64,000 nucleotides of DNA from Pandoraea terrae (GCF_902459695.1 NZ_CABPRZ010000006.1:217305-281304), one strand, 5' to 3'; counted from the first letter of the stretch, positions 31,177 to 41,571 are shown. The notes: generated by a model from the letters alone, not told the origin. Translations and numbers: made by a program.

Positions 31177-31413
31177 TCAGGACTGCTCGGCTTCCGGGTG
31201 GAAATTCACCGGACGCGCCGGCACGACCGTCGAGATGGCATGCTTGTAAACCATCTGGGTCACCGTGTTGCGCAACAGAACGACATACTGGTCAAACGAT
31301 TCGATATTTCCCTGCAGCTTGATGCCGTTGACGAGATAGATCGAGACGGGAACGTGTTCCTTGCGCAAGGCGTTCAGAAACGGGTCTTGTAAAAGTTGCC
31401 CTTTGTTGCTCAT
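31177..31413 (-). CDS. hfq: RNA chaperone Hfq
   Basis: The 78-residue Sm-like protein forms a hexamer that pairs small RNAs with mRNAs. It contains the Sm1 motif [20 protein letters not shown], Sm2 YKHAIST and a short acidic C-terminal tail (NFHPEAEQS). The start at 31413 is six bases after GGAG; the ATG four codons upstream overlaps that site and is rejected. It lies downstream of der and in front of hflX. Confidence 0.98.
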   Translation of the reverse strand: MSNKGQLLQDPFLNALRKEHVPVSIYLVNGIKLQGNIESFDQYVVLLRNTVTQMVYKHAISTVVPARPVNFHPEAEQS

Positions 31414-31486
31414 AAGATACTCCATTGAATTTTTTTAGATTGACCGTAAATTGGGACGCGTGCGCGCTACCCGCCCCAACTCCCAC

Positions 31487-31492
31487 ACTATA
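31487..31492 (-). promoter_or_regulatory. Candidate -10 box of hfq
   Basis: On the minus strand TATAGT within CGGCTATAGTGTGG lies about 75 bases before the hfq start, in the 127-base der-hfq gap. The -35 region is weak (a TTGCTG is present but 20 bases away). Confidence 0.35.
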
Positions 31493-31540
31493 GCCGATTT
31501 TGCATGGTGCGCCAGCAAAACCCCGCCTCGGCCGGGCGTT

Positions 31541-32878
31541 TCACTCCGCCTTGGCGTAAGGGTTTGCGCCGCTGCGGAACTCTATTCGTAATGGAGTGCC
31601 CTTGAGCCCGAAAGTTTCTCGGAAGCGCCGTTCCAGGTAGCGTTTATAGGTGTCGGTCACGCCATCGAGATTGTTGCCGTGGATCACGATGATCGGCGGA
31701 TTCGACCCGCCTTGGTGCGCGTAGCGCATTTTCGGACGCGAGAATCCCGAGCGGCGCGGCTGCTGGAATTCCACGGCCTCTTCCAGCGTGCGCGTGAGCT
31801 TCGGCGTCGGCAGTTTCGCCATCGCCGCCGCATACGCGCTATCGACCGAACGCATCAGCGGACCGATGCCGGTCGACTTTGCCGCCGAAATGAAATGGAA
31901 GTTGGCGAACTCGAGGAATTTGAGCTTGCGCTCAAGCTCTTCCTTGGTCTGGTCTCGCACGTATTCGTCGAGACCGTCCCATTTGTTCACGCCGACCACC
32001 AGCGCACGCCCCGACTCGACGATGAAGCCGGCAATATGGGCATCTTGATCGGAGACTTCCTGGCGCGCATCGAGCAGCAGGATCACGACGTTCGCGTCTT
32101 CGATCGACTGCAGCGTCTTGACTACCGAGAACTTTTCGATCGCCTCGAACACCTTGCCGCGGCGGCGCAGGCCAGCGGTATCGATCAGCGTGTATTTCTT
32201 GCTCTGGCGCTCGAAGTCGATGTGGATCGAATCGCGCGTGGTGCCGGGCATGTCGAACGCAATCACGCGCTCTTCGCCGAGCAGCGTGTTCACCAGCGTC
32301 GACTTGCCGACGTTCGGACGGCCCACGATGGCGATGCGGATCCGGCCGTCTTCACGCTTCTCGGCTTCCTCCTGCTCGGCGTTCGCATAGAAAGGCGCAA
32401 GCGCCTCGTCGATGACTTCGCGCACGCCGTCGCCATGGGCGGCCGAGATGGCAAGCGGATCACCGAGACCGAGCTCGTAGAACTCGTTGGCGACGGACGA
32501 GTAACGCATCCCTTCCGCCTTGTTCACGACGAGCATGACCTTACGGCCGGTCTTGCGCAGGTAATCGGCGATGATCATGTCTTGCGGGGCAAGCCCCAGC
32601 CGGCCATCGACGATGAAAATCACCACGTCGGCCTCGACCACGGCCTGGCGGGTCTGCTTGGCCATCTCGTGGAAGATGCCGTCCTTGGCCACCGGTTCGA
32701 AGCCGCCCGTATCGATCACGAGGTACGGGTACTCGCCCAGGCGGCCTTCGCCGTAGTGACGATCGCGCGTGAGGCCCGGCAAGTCGGCGACGAGCGCGTC
32801 GCGCGAACGCGTCAGACGGTTGAAGAGTGTCGATTTGCCGACATTGGGGCGCCCTACGAGCGCGATCACGGGTTTCAT
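31541..32878 (-). CDS. der: Ribosome biogenesis GTPase Der (EngA)
   Basis: Der is an essential tandem GTPase that matures the 50S subunit. The 445-residue protein has two G domains, each with GRPNVGKST (residues 8-16 and about 187-195), [13 protein letters not shown] and NKxxG/NKWDG motifs, followed by the KH-like domain containing [13 protein letters not shown] basic sequence ([16 protein letters not shown]). The start at 32878 is chosen because homologues begin [14 protein letters not shown]; an ATG two codons earlier is possible. It is followed by bamB upstream in the transcript. Confidence 0.98.
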   Translation of the reverse strand: MKPVIALVGRPNVGKSTLFNRLTRSRDALVADLPGLTRDRHYGEGRLGEYPYLVIDTGGFEPVAKDGIFHEMAKQTRQAVVEADVVIFIVDGRLGLAPQDMIIADYLRKTGRKVMLVVNKAEGMRYSSVANEFYELGLGDPLAISAAHGDGVREVIDEALAPFYANAEQEEAEKREDGRIRIAIVGRPNVGKSTLVNTLLGEERVIAFDMPGTTRDSIHIDFERQSKKYTLIDTAGLRRRGKVFEAIEKFSVVKTLQSIEDANVVILLLDARQEVSDQDAHIAGFIVESGRALVVGVNKWDGLDEYVRDQTKEELERKLKFLEFANFHFISAAKSTGIGPLMRSVDSAYAAAMAKLPTPKLTRTLEEAVEFQQPRRSGFSRPKMRYAHQGGSNPPIIVIHGNNLDGVTDTYKRYLERRFRETFGLKGTPLRIEFRSGANPYAKAE

Positions 32879-32944
32879 AAACAAGCCCTAAAAACAAATA
32901 CGGCCGGCACACTGCCGGCCGCTCCCGGAACAGCCGGGCGCCGG

Positions 32945-34147
32945 TTATTCCGGACGATAGCCGATCAGGTTGCCGTCGCGGGTCTGGATCACGAGCGTTT
33001 GCCCCGCCAGCACCGGTTGTGCACTGATCGCGCCGTTCGCCTTGGCGCGAGCGACGAATTCGCCGTTGTCGCGCGACAGGAAGTGCACATAGCCCTGCAT
33101 GTCGCCAACCACCACCACGCGGCCCAACGCCAGCGGCGCGCCGAGGGTGCGATACTTGAGTTTATCGTTTTGCCACAGCGTCGAGCCGTCGGTCGACGCA
33201 AACGCGAACACCTGCCCCTCGCTGTTCACGGACGACACGAGGCGTTCGTCCTGCGACACGCCGTTCGGCGACGAAAATTCACGCGCCCACAGGCCGTTGC
33301 CGGTCACCGCGTCCACACAGCCGACTCGGCCCTGGAACGTCGCACTGCAGATCTGGCGGCCGAACAACACCGGGCTGCCCGTCACGTCGTTGACGCGCTC
33401 GACCTCGGTCACGCCCTTCGGATATGACAGCGGCGTGATCCACAGCGGATTGCCGGTCTGCAGGTCTAACGCCACGAGCTTGCCGCCGGGGAAACCAGTG
33501 ACCATGGCTCGGTCGCCCACGAAAATCATGCCGGTGCCGGTACGCAACGTCAATGCGGCCGCCGGTTGCGTGTACGTCCACTTCACGGCGCCCGTGGTCG
33601 AATCGAACGCCGTCACGCGGTTGTTGACCGCACGCACGATCACCAGGCCGCGGCCGACCAACGGCGTGGCCAGCACTTCGCTGCCGGCGTTCGCCTTCCA
33701 GGTCTGCTTTCCGTCGTGGTCGAACGCGAGGATATCGCCCTTCGCGTTCGCGACAGCCGTCGTCTCGCCATCGCTGCCGGGGCCGGCGGTAATGTCCGTG
33801 TCGGCCTTGGCGGCCCAGGTGGTGGCCCCGGTGTTGGCGTCCAGACGCACGATGCCGCCATTCGCGCCGGCGGCAAACACTGCCTCGCCCACGGCGATCG
33901 GCGCGAAATCGTAGCTGCCGGACTTGCCGACGCTGGCCGTCCACATCTGGCGGACGGTCAGCCCCTGCTTGATCTCCGTAAGCGGCGTCGGTTCATGCGC
34001 GGGCTTGCTGCTGAACAAGCCGCAGCCGCCGAGCAGCGTCACGGCGGCCAGCGCAGCCACGGTCGCGGTCAGGCCACTGGCGCGCTTGAGGGAACGTTGG
34101 CTCGTTGCGGTCGGCATCGATCGACGGAAATCGGTAAAGATCATCAT
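32945..34147 (-). CDS. bamB: Outer membrane assembly lipoprotein BamB
   Basis: BamB is a beta-propeller lipoprotein that scaffolds BamA in the outer-membrane protein assembly complex. The roughly 400-residue protein has a lipoprotein signal with lipobox LLGG-C (Cys42) and then repeated PQQ-like propeller blades (TTWAAKADTDITAGP; LVIVRAVNNRVTAFDSTTGAVKWTY; GNGLWAREF). A shorter start at Met11 would also leave a workable signal peptide. The neighbours yfgM and der give the classic hisS-yfgM-bamB-der order. Confidence 0.95.
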   Translation of the reverse strand: MMIFTDFRRSMPTATSQRSLKRASGLTATVAALAAVTLLGGCGLFSSKPAHEPTPLTEIKQGLTVRQMWTASVGKSGSYDFAPIAVGEAVFAAGANGGIVRLDANTGATTWAAKADTDITAGPGSDGETTAVANAKGDILAFDHDGKQTWKANAGSEVLATPLVGRGLVIVRAVNNRVTAFDSTTGAVKWTYTQPAAALTLRTGTGMIFVGDRAMVTGFPGGKLVALDLQTGNPLWITPLSYPKGVTEVERVNDVTGSPVLFGRQICSATFQGRVGCVDAVTGNGLWAREFSSPNGVSQDERLVSSVNSEGQVFAFASTDGSTLWQNDKLKYRTLGAPLALGRVVVVGDMQGYVHFLSRDNGEFVARAKANGAISAQPVLAGQTLVIQTRDGNLIGYRPE

Positions 34148-34216
34148 GTACCCGGTTATGCGTTATTGGTGTGCGCCGCGCGTGGCCGATGAGACCGGGC
34201 GGCATATCGCTATCGA

Positions 34217-34846
34217 TTAACTACCCAAGGCATCAAGCTTGAACTGGACGAACTGACGCATTGCCGCGTCCTGCTTATCCAGCTTGTCGAGCGCGAGACG
34301 GTATGCCGCACGCGCGTCGGCAATCTTGTTCTGTGCGACGAGCAAATCGCCGCGGCGGTCCGCGAACAATCCCGCGAACGGCGCAGGCGGTGCGTCGCCG
34401 AGCACTTTCAGACCTTCGTCATACGACTTCTGGTCGAGCAGCAGCCCTGCCAGGCGGAGCTTGGCGAGCTGCTTGTATTCGTCGTCCTGCGCATGCTCGG
34501 CGGCCCACTGCAGCTGCGTCTTCGCACCCGCCAGATCGCCAGCTTCGTCGAGCGACTTGGCGGCGAGCAGCGCCGACATCTGCGCATAGGCCGTGCGGCC
34601 GAACTTGTCTTCCATATCGCTTGCGATACGGGTGACCTTCGCCTTGTCCTTCGCGTCGACGGCCTTCTCCAGCGTGCTGTACAGCACGCCCGCCTCGACC
34701 GACTGCTTGCGTTCCCAATAACGCCACAGATTCCAGCCGCCGTAGGCGAGCATGGCTGCGACAAGGATCCAGACCACCGTGTTGCCGTACTGCTTCCACC
34801 AGGCCTTGACGTTCTCGATCTGTTCCTGTTCCTCGTGATAGCTCAT
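34217..34846 (-). CDS. yfgM: YfgM-type membrane-anchored TPR protein
   Basis: The 209-residue protein has a short acidic cytoplasmic start (SYHEEQEQIENVKAWWKQYG), one transmembrane helix (NTVVWILVAAMLAYGGWNLW, about residues 22-41) and a periplasmic tetratricopeptide-like domain. E. coli YfgM associates with the SecYEG translocon and the chaperone PpiD. It is 15 bases after hisS, so the genes are co-transcribed. The C-terminus FVQFKLDALGS fits the family. Confidence 0.94.
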   Translation of the reverse strand: MSYHEEQEQIENVKAWWKQYGNTVVWILVAAMLAYGGWNLWRYWERKQSVEAGVLYSTLEKAVDAKDKAKVTRIASDMEDKFGRTAYAQMSALLAAKSLDEAGDLAGAKTQLQWAAEHAQDDEYKQLAKLRLAGLLLDQKSYDEGLKVLGDAPPAPFAGLFADRRGDLLVAQNKIADARAAYRLALDKLDKQDAAMRQFVQFKLDALGS

Positions 34847-34861
34847 CGACCCCGCTCCTCG

Positions 34862-36208
34862 TCAGGCTTCGTTGATGCTGTCGTCCGCCGTGGCGACGAT
34901 GGCATCGATCAGATGTTCGGCCAGCAATTCAAAAGCGACGCTGGTCTGGTTGTTGTCCTGGTTGGCCGCACGCAAGTGCTTGACGGCGGCCTGTCCGGTG
35001 GCGACCTCGTTCTCGCCGATGATGACGGCGAACGCAGCGCCGCTGGCATCCGCGCGCTTCATTTGCGACTTGAAGCTGCCGCTCTTGCCATCAGGGCTGC
35101 AGTGGAACACCACGTTCAGGCCCGCGTCGCGCATGCGCTCGGCAGCCACGATCGCCGGCGCCACAGCCGTCTCGCCCTGGTGGACGACGTACACGTCGCA
35201 ACCTTCGGCTTGCGGCACGAGGTCGTCTTCGCGCAACAGCTCCAGAATGCGCTCGACCCCCATCGCCCATCCGCACGCCGGCGTGAAATCACCGCCCAGT
35301 TGCTCGATCAGGGGATCGTAGCGGCCACCGCCGGCGACCGTGCCCTGTGCGCCAAGCTTGTCCGTGACCCATTCGAAAACGGTCAGGTTGTAGTAGTCGA
35401 GACCGCGGACCAGGCGCGGATTGATCGTGAACGGGATGTTGTTCGCCTTCAACAGCGTCTGCACGCCCTCGAAATGCTTGAGCGATGCCTCGCCGAGGTA
35501 GTTGATCAGCTTCGGCGCGCCTTCAACCATCGCCTGCATCGCCGGATTCTTGGTATCGAGCACGCGCAGCGGGTTCGTGTACAGACGGCGGCGGCTATCC
35601 TCGTCGAGCAGTTCGGCGTGGCCTTCAAGATACGCGATCAAGTCCTTGCGGTGCGCCGCGCGCTCTTCCGCCTGGCCGAGCGAGTTCAGTTCGAGCCTGA
35701 TGCCGGTGAGCCCGAGGTCGTCCCACAGCCGCTGGCACATGAGGATGATTTCGACGTCCGCATCCGGGCCGGCCAGACCGAGCGCTTCCACGCCGACCTG
35801 ATGGAACTGGCGATAGCGGCCGCGTTGCGGCCTTTCGTGGCGGAACATCGGGCCGAAGTACCACAAGCGCTTCGGTCCGGTGTAGAGCAGATTGTGCTCG
35901 AGCGCGGCGCGCACGACAGATGCCGTGTTCTCGGGACGCATCGTCAGTTGCTCGCCGTTCAGCGAATCGGTGAAGCTGTACATCTCCTTCTCGACGATGT
36001 CGGTGACTTCTCCGATGCCGCGCGAGAAGAGTTGCGTCTGCTCCAGAATCGGCGTGCGGATTTGCTGATAGCCATAAGCGCGCAGCATGGCGCGCACGGT
36101 CTCTTCGAAAAACTCCCACAGGGCTTCGTCCTGCGGGAGGATATCGTTCATGCCCTTCACGCCCGCCAACTTGCTGGCGCGACCGTTGCCTTTCTTCGCT
36201 TCACTCAT
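34862..36208 (-). CDS. hisS: Histidyl-tRNA synthetase
   Basis: This class II synthetase charges tRNA-His. The protein (about 448 residues) contains motif 2 ([15 protein letters not shown]), the histidine-binding motif [28 protein letters not shown] and a C-terminal anticodon-binding domain (about 350-440). The ATG at 36208 (MSEAKKGNG) is favoured; an ATG two codons upstream exists. The length exceeds the E. coli enzyme (424) by an N-terminal Lys-rich extension of about 15 residues. It lies between ispG and yfgM. Confidence 0.97.
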   Translation of the reverse strand: MSEAKKGNGRASKLAGVKGMNDILPQDEALWEFFEETVRAMLRAYGYQQIRTPILEQTQLFSRGIGEVTDIVEKEMYSFTDSLNGEQLTMRPENTASVVRAALEHNLLYTGPKRLWYFGPMFRHERPQRGRYRQFHQVGVEALGLAGPDADVEIILMCQRLWDDLGLTGIRLELNSLGQAEERAAHRKDLIAYLEGHAELLDEDSRRRLYTNPLRVLDTKNPAMQAMVEGAPKLINYLGEASLKHFEGVQTLLKANNIPFTINPRLVRGLDYYNLTVFEWVTDKLGAQGTVAGGGRYDPLIEQLGGDFTPACGWAMGVERILELLREDDLVPQAEGCDVYVVHQGETAVAPAIVAAERMRDAGLNVVFHCSPDGKSGSFKSQMKRADASGAAFAVIIGENEVATGQAAVKHLRAANQDNNQTSVAFELLAEHLIDAIVATADDSINEA

Positions 36209-36237
36209 TGTCAAATCTTCCTGCCCTTATTATTGCT

Positions 36238-37512
36238 TTACGCGGTTACCGCTGCCGGCGCGTAATGGGTCTTCACATAGTCGTCGACGATCTGCTGAAA
36301 CTCTTCTGCGATACGCTCGCCGCGCAGCGTGCGCACCTTCTGTCCGTCGACGAACACCGGTGCGGCAGGCGATTCACCCGACCCCGGCAGGCTGATGCCG
36401 ATGTTGGCGTGCTTCGACTCGCCCGGTCCGTTGACAATGCAGCCCATGACCGCAACGTGCATGTTTTCCACGCCCGGATATTGCGCCTTCCACACCGGCA
36501 TTTGTTCACGCAGATATGTCTGAATGCTTGCCGCCAACTCCTGGAACACCGTGCTTGTGGTGCGACCGCAGCCCGGACAGGCGATCACCATCGGCGCGAA
36601 AGCCCGCAAACCCATCGTCTGCAGGATTTCCTGAGCAACGACGACTTCGCCAGTGCGCGCGCCGCCCGGTTCCGGCGTCAGCGAAATGCGAATGGTATCG
36701 CCAATGCCTTCCTGCAGGAGCACCGACAGCGCGGCGGTCGACGCGACAATGCCCTTCGAACCCATGCCGGCCTCGGTCAATCCGAGGTGCAGCGCATAAT
36801 CGCAGCGGCGCGACAATTCGCGATACACCGCGATCAGGTCCTGCACCGCACTGACCTTGCACGACAGCAGGATCTTCTCTGCCGGCAGCCCGATTTCACG
36901 AGCGCGCTCGGCCGACTCGATCGCCGACGTGATCAGCGCCTCGTACATCACGCTCTGCGCTTCCCAAGGCTCGGCGCGCTGCGCGTTTTCGTCCATGATG
37001 CGCGCGAGCAGGGACTGGTCGAGACTGCCCCAGTTCACGCCGATGCGCACCGGCTTGTCGTATTGGCAAGCCACCTCGATCATCTGCGCAAATTGCGAAT
37101 CCCGCTTTGCGCCCTGCCCGACATTGCCGGGATTGATCCGGTACTTCGACAGCGCTTCGGCGCATGCCGGGAAATCGGTCAACAGCTTGTGGCCGTTGTA
37201 GTGAAAGTCGCCGACGAGCGGGACAGTCACGCCCATGCGATCGAGCTGCTCACGAATCGACGGCACCGCCGCAGCCGCTTCCGGCGTGTTGACGGTAATA
37301 CGGACCAGTTCCGAGCCGGCCTGCGCCAGTTCCTTGACCTGGATGGCCGTGCCGATGGCGTCGGCCGTATCCGTATTGGTCATCGATTGCACGCGAATCG
37401 GCGCATCGCCGCCGACGGTCACCCGTTGCCCGCCCCAGCGAATGCCCACTTGACGCGTCTTGCGGCGCGCCGCAGGCCCTCCGGTGATCGGCATGCATTG
37501 TACAGAAGCCAT
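36238..37512 (-). CDS. ispG: 4-hydroxy-3-methylbut-2-enyl diphosphate synthase
   Basis: IspG (GcpE) performs the penultimate step of the non-mevalonate isoprenoid pathway with a 4Fe-4S cluster and flavodoxin or ferredoxin. The 424-residue protein has the TIM-barrel start ([17 protein letters not shown]), RINPGNVG, and C-terminal cluster cysteines in ACPGCGRTT and [17 protein letters not shown]. It has a middle insertion relative to E. coli (372 residues), common in betaproteobacteria. It lies 20 bases after rodZ. Confidence 0.97.
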   Translation of the reverse strand: MASVQCMPITGGPAARRKTRQVGIRWGGQRVTVGGDAPIRVQSMTNTDTADAIGTAIQVKELAQAGSELVRITVNTPEAAAAVPSIREQLDRMGVTVPLVGDFHYNGHKLLTDFPACAEALSKYRINPGNVGQGAKRDSQFAQMIEVACQYDKPVRIGVNWGSLDQSLLARIMDENAQRAEPWEAQSVMYEALITSAIESAERAREIGLPAEKILLSCKVSAVQDLIAVYRELSRRCDYALHLGLTEAGMGSKGIVASTAALSVLLQEGIGDTIRISLTPEPGGARTGEVVVAQEILQTMGLRAFAPMVIACPGCGRTTSTVFQELAASIQTYLREQMPVWKAQYPGVENMHVAVMGCIVNGPGESKHANIGISLPGSGESPAAPVFVDGQKVRTLRGERIAEEFQQIVDDYVKTHYAPAAVTA

Positions 37513-37532
37513 GATTTACCTCGTCCGCGCCC

Positions 37533-38555
37533 TCATTGCAGCGAGAGGCGCGCCACGTTGCCCGCATTGCGGGTCTTCAATTCGACCGGTTGACCATTGA
37601 ACTGCACCGACTCGACGCCGGCCACGTTGCCGATCACCACCTTGAGCGGTGCATCGCCCGTGATGTCCTGGGCTGCACCTGCACGCAGCAGTTGCGAGAA
37701 CACGATTTTGCCGTCGCGTTGACGCACTTCGACCCAACTGTCGGCCTTCAGGTTCAGCGTAAGCTTGCCGTTACCCGGCTGGCCCGCCGCTGCGGACGAC
37801 GCCGGCGCCATGGCGGCAGGCGCCGAGGCCTCGGCCGACATCCCGGCTGCGGCGCTCGCCACGGCCGAGACGACGCGCGACGGATCCGTTGCGGCGATCA
37901 TTGCTGCACCGGTGCTGTTGGCAGCGGCGGCATCGCTTGCCACGGTGCCGGCATCGGCGCCCGGCGGCGTCGCATTGACATCCGCGACGACCGGCTGGCT
38001 GGCCGGCTCCGCGGCTTGCGCAGCCGGCGTGCTGGCCGACGAAGCGGGTTCCGCCGGCGAGACCGTCGAGGCCGCCTTGTGACTGCCGCCAAAATACCAC
38101 GTAGCGCCCGCCACGATCACGAGCACGGCCAGCGCCCAGGGCCACTTGGCCTGAGGCGAGCCGACCGGCGAGCGGAAGCGCACGGGGCTTTTCGGAATGC
38201 TGGGGGCATTCGGCACGGGCGGCGGCATCTCGATTTGCGCGTTGCGGCCGAAGCGGCGCAACGGCTCCGTCAGCGGCGCCGGATCCGCACCGAGCATGCG
38301 CGCATAGCCGCGCACCACGCCCTGCACGAACGGCATTTCGGGAAGCGTGCTCCACTCCCCTGCCTCCAGGCGCTTCAGCTTTTGAGCCGAAACCTTGAGG
38401 CGCGCCGAAACGTCTTCGATCGACATGCCGCGCTGTTCACGCAGCGCGGCAAGCTGCGCGCCCACCTGGACGGCCGTTTCGGCCAATCCCGGCGCCGGAC
38501 CGGCGCCTGCCGGTTCGGTTTGCGTGATCGCTTCTGCCTGATCCTGGTTATCCAT
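37533..38555 (-). CDS. rodZ: RodZ-like cytoskeletal/cell-shape protein
   Basis: RodZ links MreB filaments to the wall-synthesis machinery. From the ATG at 38555 the protein has about 340 residues: an N-terminal helix-turn-helix (about 30-95; LREQRGMSIEDVSARLKVS and LPFVQG-type PFVQGVVRGYARML), one transmembrane helix (WPWALAVLVIVAGATWYFGG, about 140-160), a long Ala/Ser/Pro-rich periplasmic linker (about 165-265) and a C-terminal DUF4115 domain (LTLNLKADSWVEVRQRDGK...). The upstream neighbour is rlmN; the pilF/pilW gene often found between them is absent. Confidence 0.92.
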   Translation of the reverse strand: MDNQDQAEAITQTEPAGAGPAPGLAETAVQVGAQLAALREQRGMSIEDVSARLKVSAQKLKRLEAGEWSTLPEMPFVQGVVRGYARMLGADPAPLTEPLRRFGRNAQIEMPPPVPNAPSIPKSPVRFRSPVGSPQAKWPWALAVLVIVAGATWYFGGSHKAASTVSPAEPASSASTPAAQAAEPASQPVVADVNATPPGADAGTVASDAAAANSTGAAMIAATDPSRVVSAVASAAAGMSAEASAPAAMAPASSAAAGQPGNGKLTLNLKADSWVEVRQRDGKIVFSQLLRAGAAQDITGDAPLKVVIGNVAGVESVQFNGQPVELKTRNAGNVARLSLQ

Positions 38556-38825
38556 CGATACGCCCCCGTTCGTAAGCAACCGTCTTTGACGGCTGAGGAT
38601 ATTCTGATGATGCTGAAGCCGGTTCCGTCATTCGCCGCGTCCGTGTCGCATGGCGGCCTGCCACGGCATCAGCGGACCACGGGAATGATTGACCGGCGAA
38701 TTCACGCGCGGCGTCGAACGCGCCCTGCGTGCGTTGAATTTTCGTTATCGCAATCGTGCTTGCCATCGAAGGCGGGCACTGCCGGGCGCGTTCGCCCGTC
38801 GGCTTCGACCCGCCCGCGCGCAACC
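38556..38825. other. rodZ-rlmN gap without recognisable gene
   Basis: These 270 bases contain an open minus-strand frame (38548-38829, 93 codons) that has no recognised domain, no plausible TPR or lipoprotein signal and an Arg/Ala/Pro bias typical of a shadow frame. In related genomes this slot often carries the type IV pilus lipoprotein gene pilF/pilW. Confidence 0.5.
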
Positions 38826-39950
38826 TCATACGGCTCGCACCTCGACCGCAATTTTCCCGAATTTACCGCGTTGCGCGAGGCGCGTGCGGTCTTGCACTTC
38901 GCCGGCCAGCTGGCCGCAGGCGGCGTCGATGTCATCGCCACGCGTCTTGCGCACGGTCGTGACGAGGCCGGCATCGAGCAGGATTTGCGCAAACCGTTTG
39001 ATTTGCGGGTCCTTCGAACGCAACAGGCCGGATTCGGGAAACGGATTGAAGGGAATCAGATTGAACTTGCACGGCACGTCGCGCGTGAGCGCCACGAGCT
39101 CGCGCGCATGCGCGTCGGTGTCGTTGACGTCGTCAAGCATGCAGTATTCGAACGTGATGAAATCGCGCGGCGCCACTTCGAGGTACCGCTCGCACGCGCC
39201 CATCAGTTCGCGCAGCGGATATTTCTTGTTCAGCGGCACCAACGTGTCCCGCAGGGCATCGTTCGGTGCATGCAGCGAAACGGCCAGCGCCACCGGCAAT
39301 TCGGCGCCGAGGCGGTCCATCATCGGCACCACACCCGAAGTCGACAGCGTAACCCGGCGGCGCGACAGCCCATAGGCGTTATCGTCGAGCATCAGGCGCA
39401 TGGCGCCCACAACGTTCTCGAAATTGAGCAGCGGCTCGCCCATGCCCATCATCACCACATTGGTGATGACACGCTCCTGCTTGCCTTCGCGGCCCAGCGT
39501 ATGGCGCAACAGGAATTCGGCCATCCAGAGCTGGCCGATGATTTCGCCCATCGTGAGATTGCGCGAAAAGCCCTGTTTGCCGGTCGAGCAGAAACGGCAA
39601 TTGACGGCGCAGCCCGCCTGCGAGGAAACGCAGAGCGTGCCGCGCGTATCTTCCGGGATGTAGACGGTTTCCACGGCGTTGCCGTTGCCGACGTCGAGCA
39701 GCCATTTGCGCGTGCCATCGGCCGACAGGTGGTCGGTGATCGCCTGCGGCGCGCGGATTTCCGCGCGCGTACGCAGCTTCTCGCGCAACGATTTGGCCAG
39801 ATCGGTCATGCCGTCGAAATCGGCGGCGCCCATCTGGTGGATCCAGCGTTGCAATTGACGCGCGCGAAACGGCTTTTCGCCGAGCGTTGCGCAGTACGCA
39901 GCCAGACCATCCGGATCGTAATCGAGCAGATTCTTCAGCGGTTCGGTCAT
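38826..39950 (-). CDS. rlmN: 23S rRNA/tRNA adenine-C2 methyltransferase RlmN
   Basis: RlmN is a radical-SAM enzyme that methylates A2503 of 23S rRNA and A37 of some tRNAs. The 374-residue protein has the CxxxCxxC cluster motif in [31 protein letters not shown], and the C-terminal [16 protein letters not shown] with the catalytic Cys. Its start ([20 protein letters not shown]) is canonical. It lies 41 bases after ndk in one transcript. Confidence 0.97.
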   Translation of the reverse strand: MTEPLKNLLDYDPDGLAAYCATLGEKPFRARQLQRWIHQMGAADFDGMTDLAKSLREKLRTRAEIRAPQAITDHLSADGTRKWLLDVGNGNAVETVYIPEDTRGTLCVSSQAGCAVNCRFCSTGKQGFSRNLTMGEIIGQLWMAEFLLRHTLGREGKQERVITNVVMMGMGEPLLNFENVVGAMRLMLDDNAYGLSRRRVTLSTSGVVPMMDRLGAELPVALAVSLHAPNDALRDTLVPLNKKYPLRELMGACERYLEVAPRDFITFEYCMLDDVNDTDAHARELVALTRDVPCKFNLIPFNPFPESGLLRSKDPQIKRFAQILLDAGLVTTVRKTRGDDIDAACGQLAGEVQDRTRLAQRGKFGKIAVEVRAV

Positions 39951-39991
39951 GGCCCTACTCCGTCAAGCATCCCGCGAACATCCAGACTCGC

Positions 39992-40417
39992 TTAGCGCGA
40001 GTAGACGTTCAGACCCGGGAAGAAAAATGCGACTTCGACCGCAGCCGTTTCGGCAGCGTCCGAGCCGTGCACGGCGTTTGCATCGATGCTGTCGGCGAAA
40101 TCGGCGCGAATCGTGCCCTTCTCGGCCTTCTTCGGATCGGTGGCGCCCATCAGCTCGCGGTTCAACGCGACGGCGTTTTCACCTTCGAGGACCTGGATCA
40201 TCACCGGGCCCGAGATCATGAAATCGACCAGGTCCTTGAAGAACGGGCGCTCTTTGTGGACGGCGTAGAATTGTTCGGCTTCGCCGCGCGAGAGCTGAAC
40301 CAGCCTGGCCGCTGCGATCTTCAAGCCAGCGCCTTCGAAGCGGCTGTAAATCTGGCCAATCACGTTCTTGGCAACGGCATCGGGCTTGATAATCGACAAA
40401 GTGCGTTCGACTGCCAT
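39992..40417 (-). CDS. ndk: Nucleoside diphosphate kinase
   Basis: Ndk equilibrates nucleoside di- and triphosphates through a phospho-histidine. The 141-residue protein begins [18 protein letters not shown] and holds the active site NAVHGSDA. The ATG at 40417 is six to ten bases after GGAG; an upstream ATG four codons earlier overlaps the ribosome-binding site. It heads the ndk-rlmN unit and diverges from the BI-1-like membrane protein gene. Confidence 0.97.
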   Translation of the reverse strand: MAVERTLSIIKPDAVAKNVIGQIYSRFEGAGLKIAAARLVQLSRGEAEQFYAVHKERPFFKDLVDFMISGPVMIQVLEGENAVALNRELMGATDPKKAEKGTIRADFADSIDANAVHGSDAAETAAVEVAFFFPGLNVYSR

Positions 40418-40696
40418 GAAAAACTCCAAAAAATTAAGCAGTTATGTAACCAAAATGAATCCGTAATTGTAGCATGAAGGCTGTTATGATGGGGACGGAA
40501 CCTAACGCGCCCGTCAGGCTCAAAAGCGTTGACGGCCGGGCATGTCCCGCGTTTTGAGGCGCCGATCTGGCAAGATTGGGCGTTTCGGCGCGCGCAGGGG
40601 TGCCGGTCGCGGGGACGCGCCGGAGAATCCGGCCAGTCAAGGCAGTGTCGAATCGCGATCCGGCGAGGCCGGATGCGCATTTGCAAAGGAGAACAC

Positions 40697-41395
40697 ATGA
40701 ACCAGGATTTCCAACGTTTCGGCTATGGCCGGGGTGGCGTCACCACGGTGGCCGTTCGCAACCGGGTGTTGCGCAACACTTACTGGCTGCTCGCCTTGTC
40801 GATGCTGCCGACGATTGCCGGCGCGTGGCTTGGCGTGACCTATGGCTTCTCGCTGTTCGCGGGCAGCCCGATGGTGAGCGTGATCGCATTCCTGGCGATT
40901 GCCTTTGGCTTCATGTTCGCCATTGAGCGTTTCAAGAACAGTGGCGCTGGCGTGGCCCTGCTGTTGGGCTTCACGTTCTTCATGGGCCTGATGCTGACGC
41001 GCCTGTTGAGTTTCGTGCTGGGTTTTTCGAATGGCGCGTCGCTGATCATGATGGCGTTTGGCGGCACGGCGGTGATTTTCGGGGCCATGGCGACGGTCGC
41101 CACGGTGAGCAAGCGCGACTTCAGCGGCCTGTCGAAGTGGCTGTTCATGGGCGTAATGGTCATTGTGCTGGCGTCGATCGCCAACATCTGGCTGCAACTG
41201 CCGGCCCTGATGCTGACGGTGTCAGTACTCGCCATCGCCATCTTCTCTGCGTACATCCTGTTCGACGTGCAGCGCGTCGTGAACGGTGGCGAAACGAACT
41301 ACGTCACGGCCACGCTCGCGATCTACCTCGACCTGTACAACATCTTTGCCAACCTGCTCGCCTTGCTCGGCGTATTGGGCGGCAACCGCAACTAA
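40697..41395 (+). CDS. Bax inhibitor-1/YccA-family membrane protein
   Basis: From the ATG at 40697 (AAGGAG seven bases upstream) the protein has 232 residues and about seven transmembrane helices in BI-1 arrangement, including SLIMMAFGGTAVIFGAMA and the C-terminal half-helix pattern AILYDLYNIFANLLALLG (seen as IYLDLYNIFANLLALLG). E. coli YccA of this family binds FtsH and protects SecY from degradation. The gene is monocistronic. Its 280-base upstream region shared with ndk holds a -10-like TATGAT at 40485-40490. Confidence 0.92.
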   Translation: MNQDFQRFGYGRGGVTTVAVRNRVLRNTYWLLALSMLPTIAGAWLGVTYGFSLFAGSPMVSVIAFLAIAFGFMFAIERFKNSGAGVALLLGFTFFMGLMLTRLLSFVLGFSNGASLIMMAFGGTAVIFGAMATVATVSKRDFSGLSKWLFMGVMVIVLASIANIWLQLPALMLTVSVLAIAIFSAYILFDVQRVVNGGETNYVTATLAIYLDLYNIFANLLALLGVLGGNRN

Positions 41396-41450
41396 GCGGC
41401 GCACTCCCGGATCGGGCGGACCACGCATTTCGCCCAATACCGGAAAATAA

Positions 41451-41532
41451 GCCGGCCTTTCTGAACTGACCCCATCAAGTTGGACATCGATCCAACCTTT
41501 GGGGGTGCAGTTCATTCGAGGCCGGTTTTTTT
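41451..41532 (+). terminator. Terminator hairpin with an embedded IS-end-like palindrome
   Basis: The outer stem GCCGGCCT (41451-41458) pairs with AGGCCGG (41519-41525) and is followed by seven T (41526-41532), giving a terminator for the BI-1-like gene. The interior (41462-41517) is itself an imperfect palindrome reading TGAACTG.ACCCC..CAAGTTGGA one way and TGAACTGCACCCC.CAAAGGTTGGA the other, like the two terminal inverted repeats of an IS3-family (IS150-type) element joined together. Confidence 0.7.
41462..41517. mobile_element. Putative remnant of IS3-family inverted-repeat ends
   Basis: TGAACTGACCCCATCAAGTT on the left and TGAACTGCACCCCCAAAGGT read inward from the right form facing imperfect terminal repeats with only about six bases between them. 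The motif resembles the ends of IS150-group elements as I know them. There is no transposase sequence. It may be an excision scar, a minimal non-autonomous element or coincidence within a terminator. Confidence 0.4.
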
Positions 41533-41571
41533 ACGCCCAGATCATCCGACCCTTATTTTTCAATGCGTTCA

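Noticed and set aside
38548..38829. 93-codon frame in the rodZ-rlmN gap as a pilF/pilW remnant
   Set aside because: No TPR pattern, no lipobox and a composition typical of non-coding GC-rich DNA; no segment resembles PilF.
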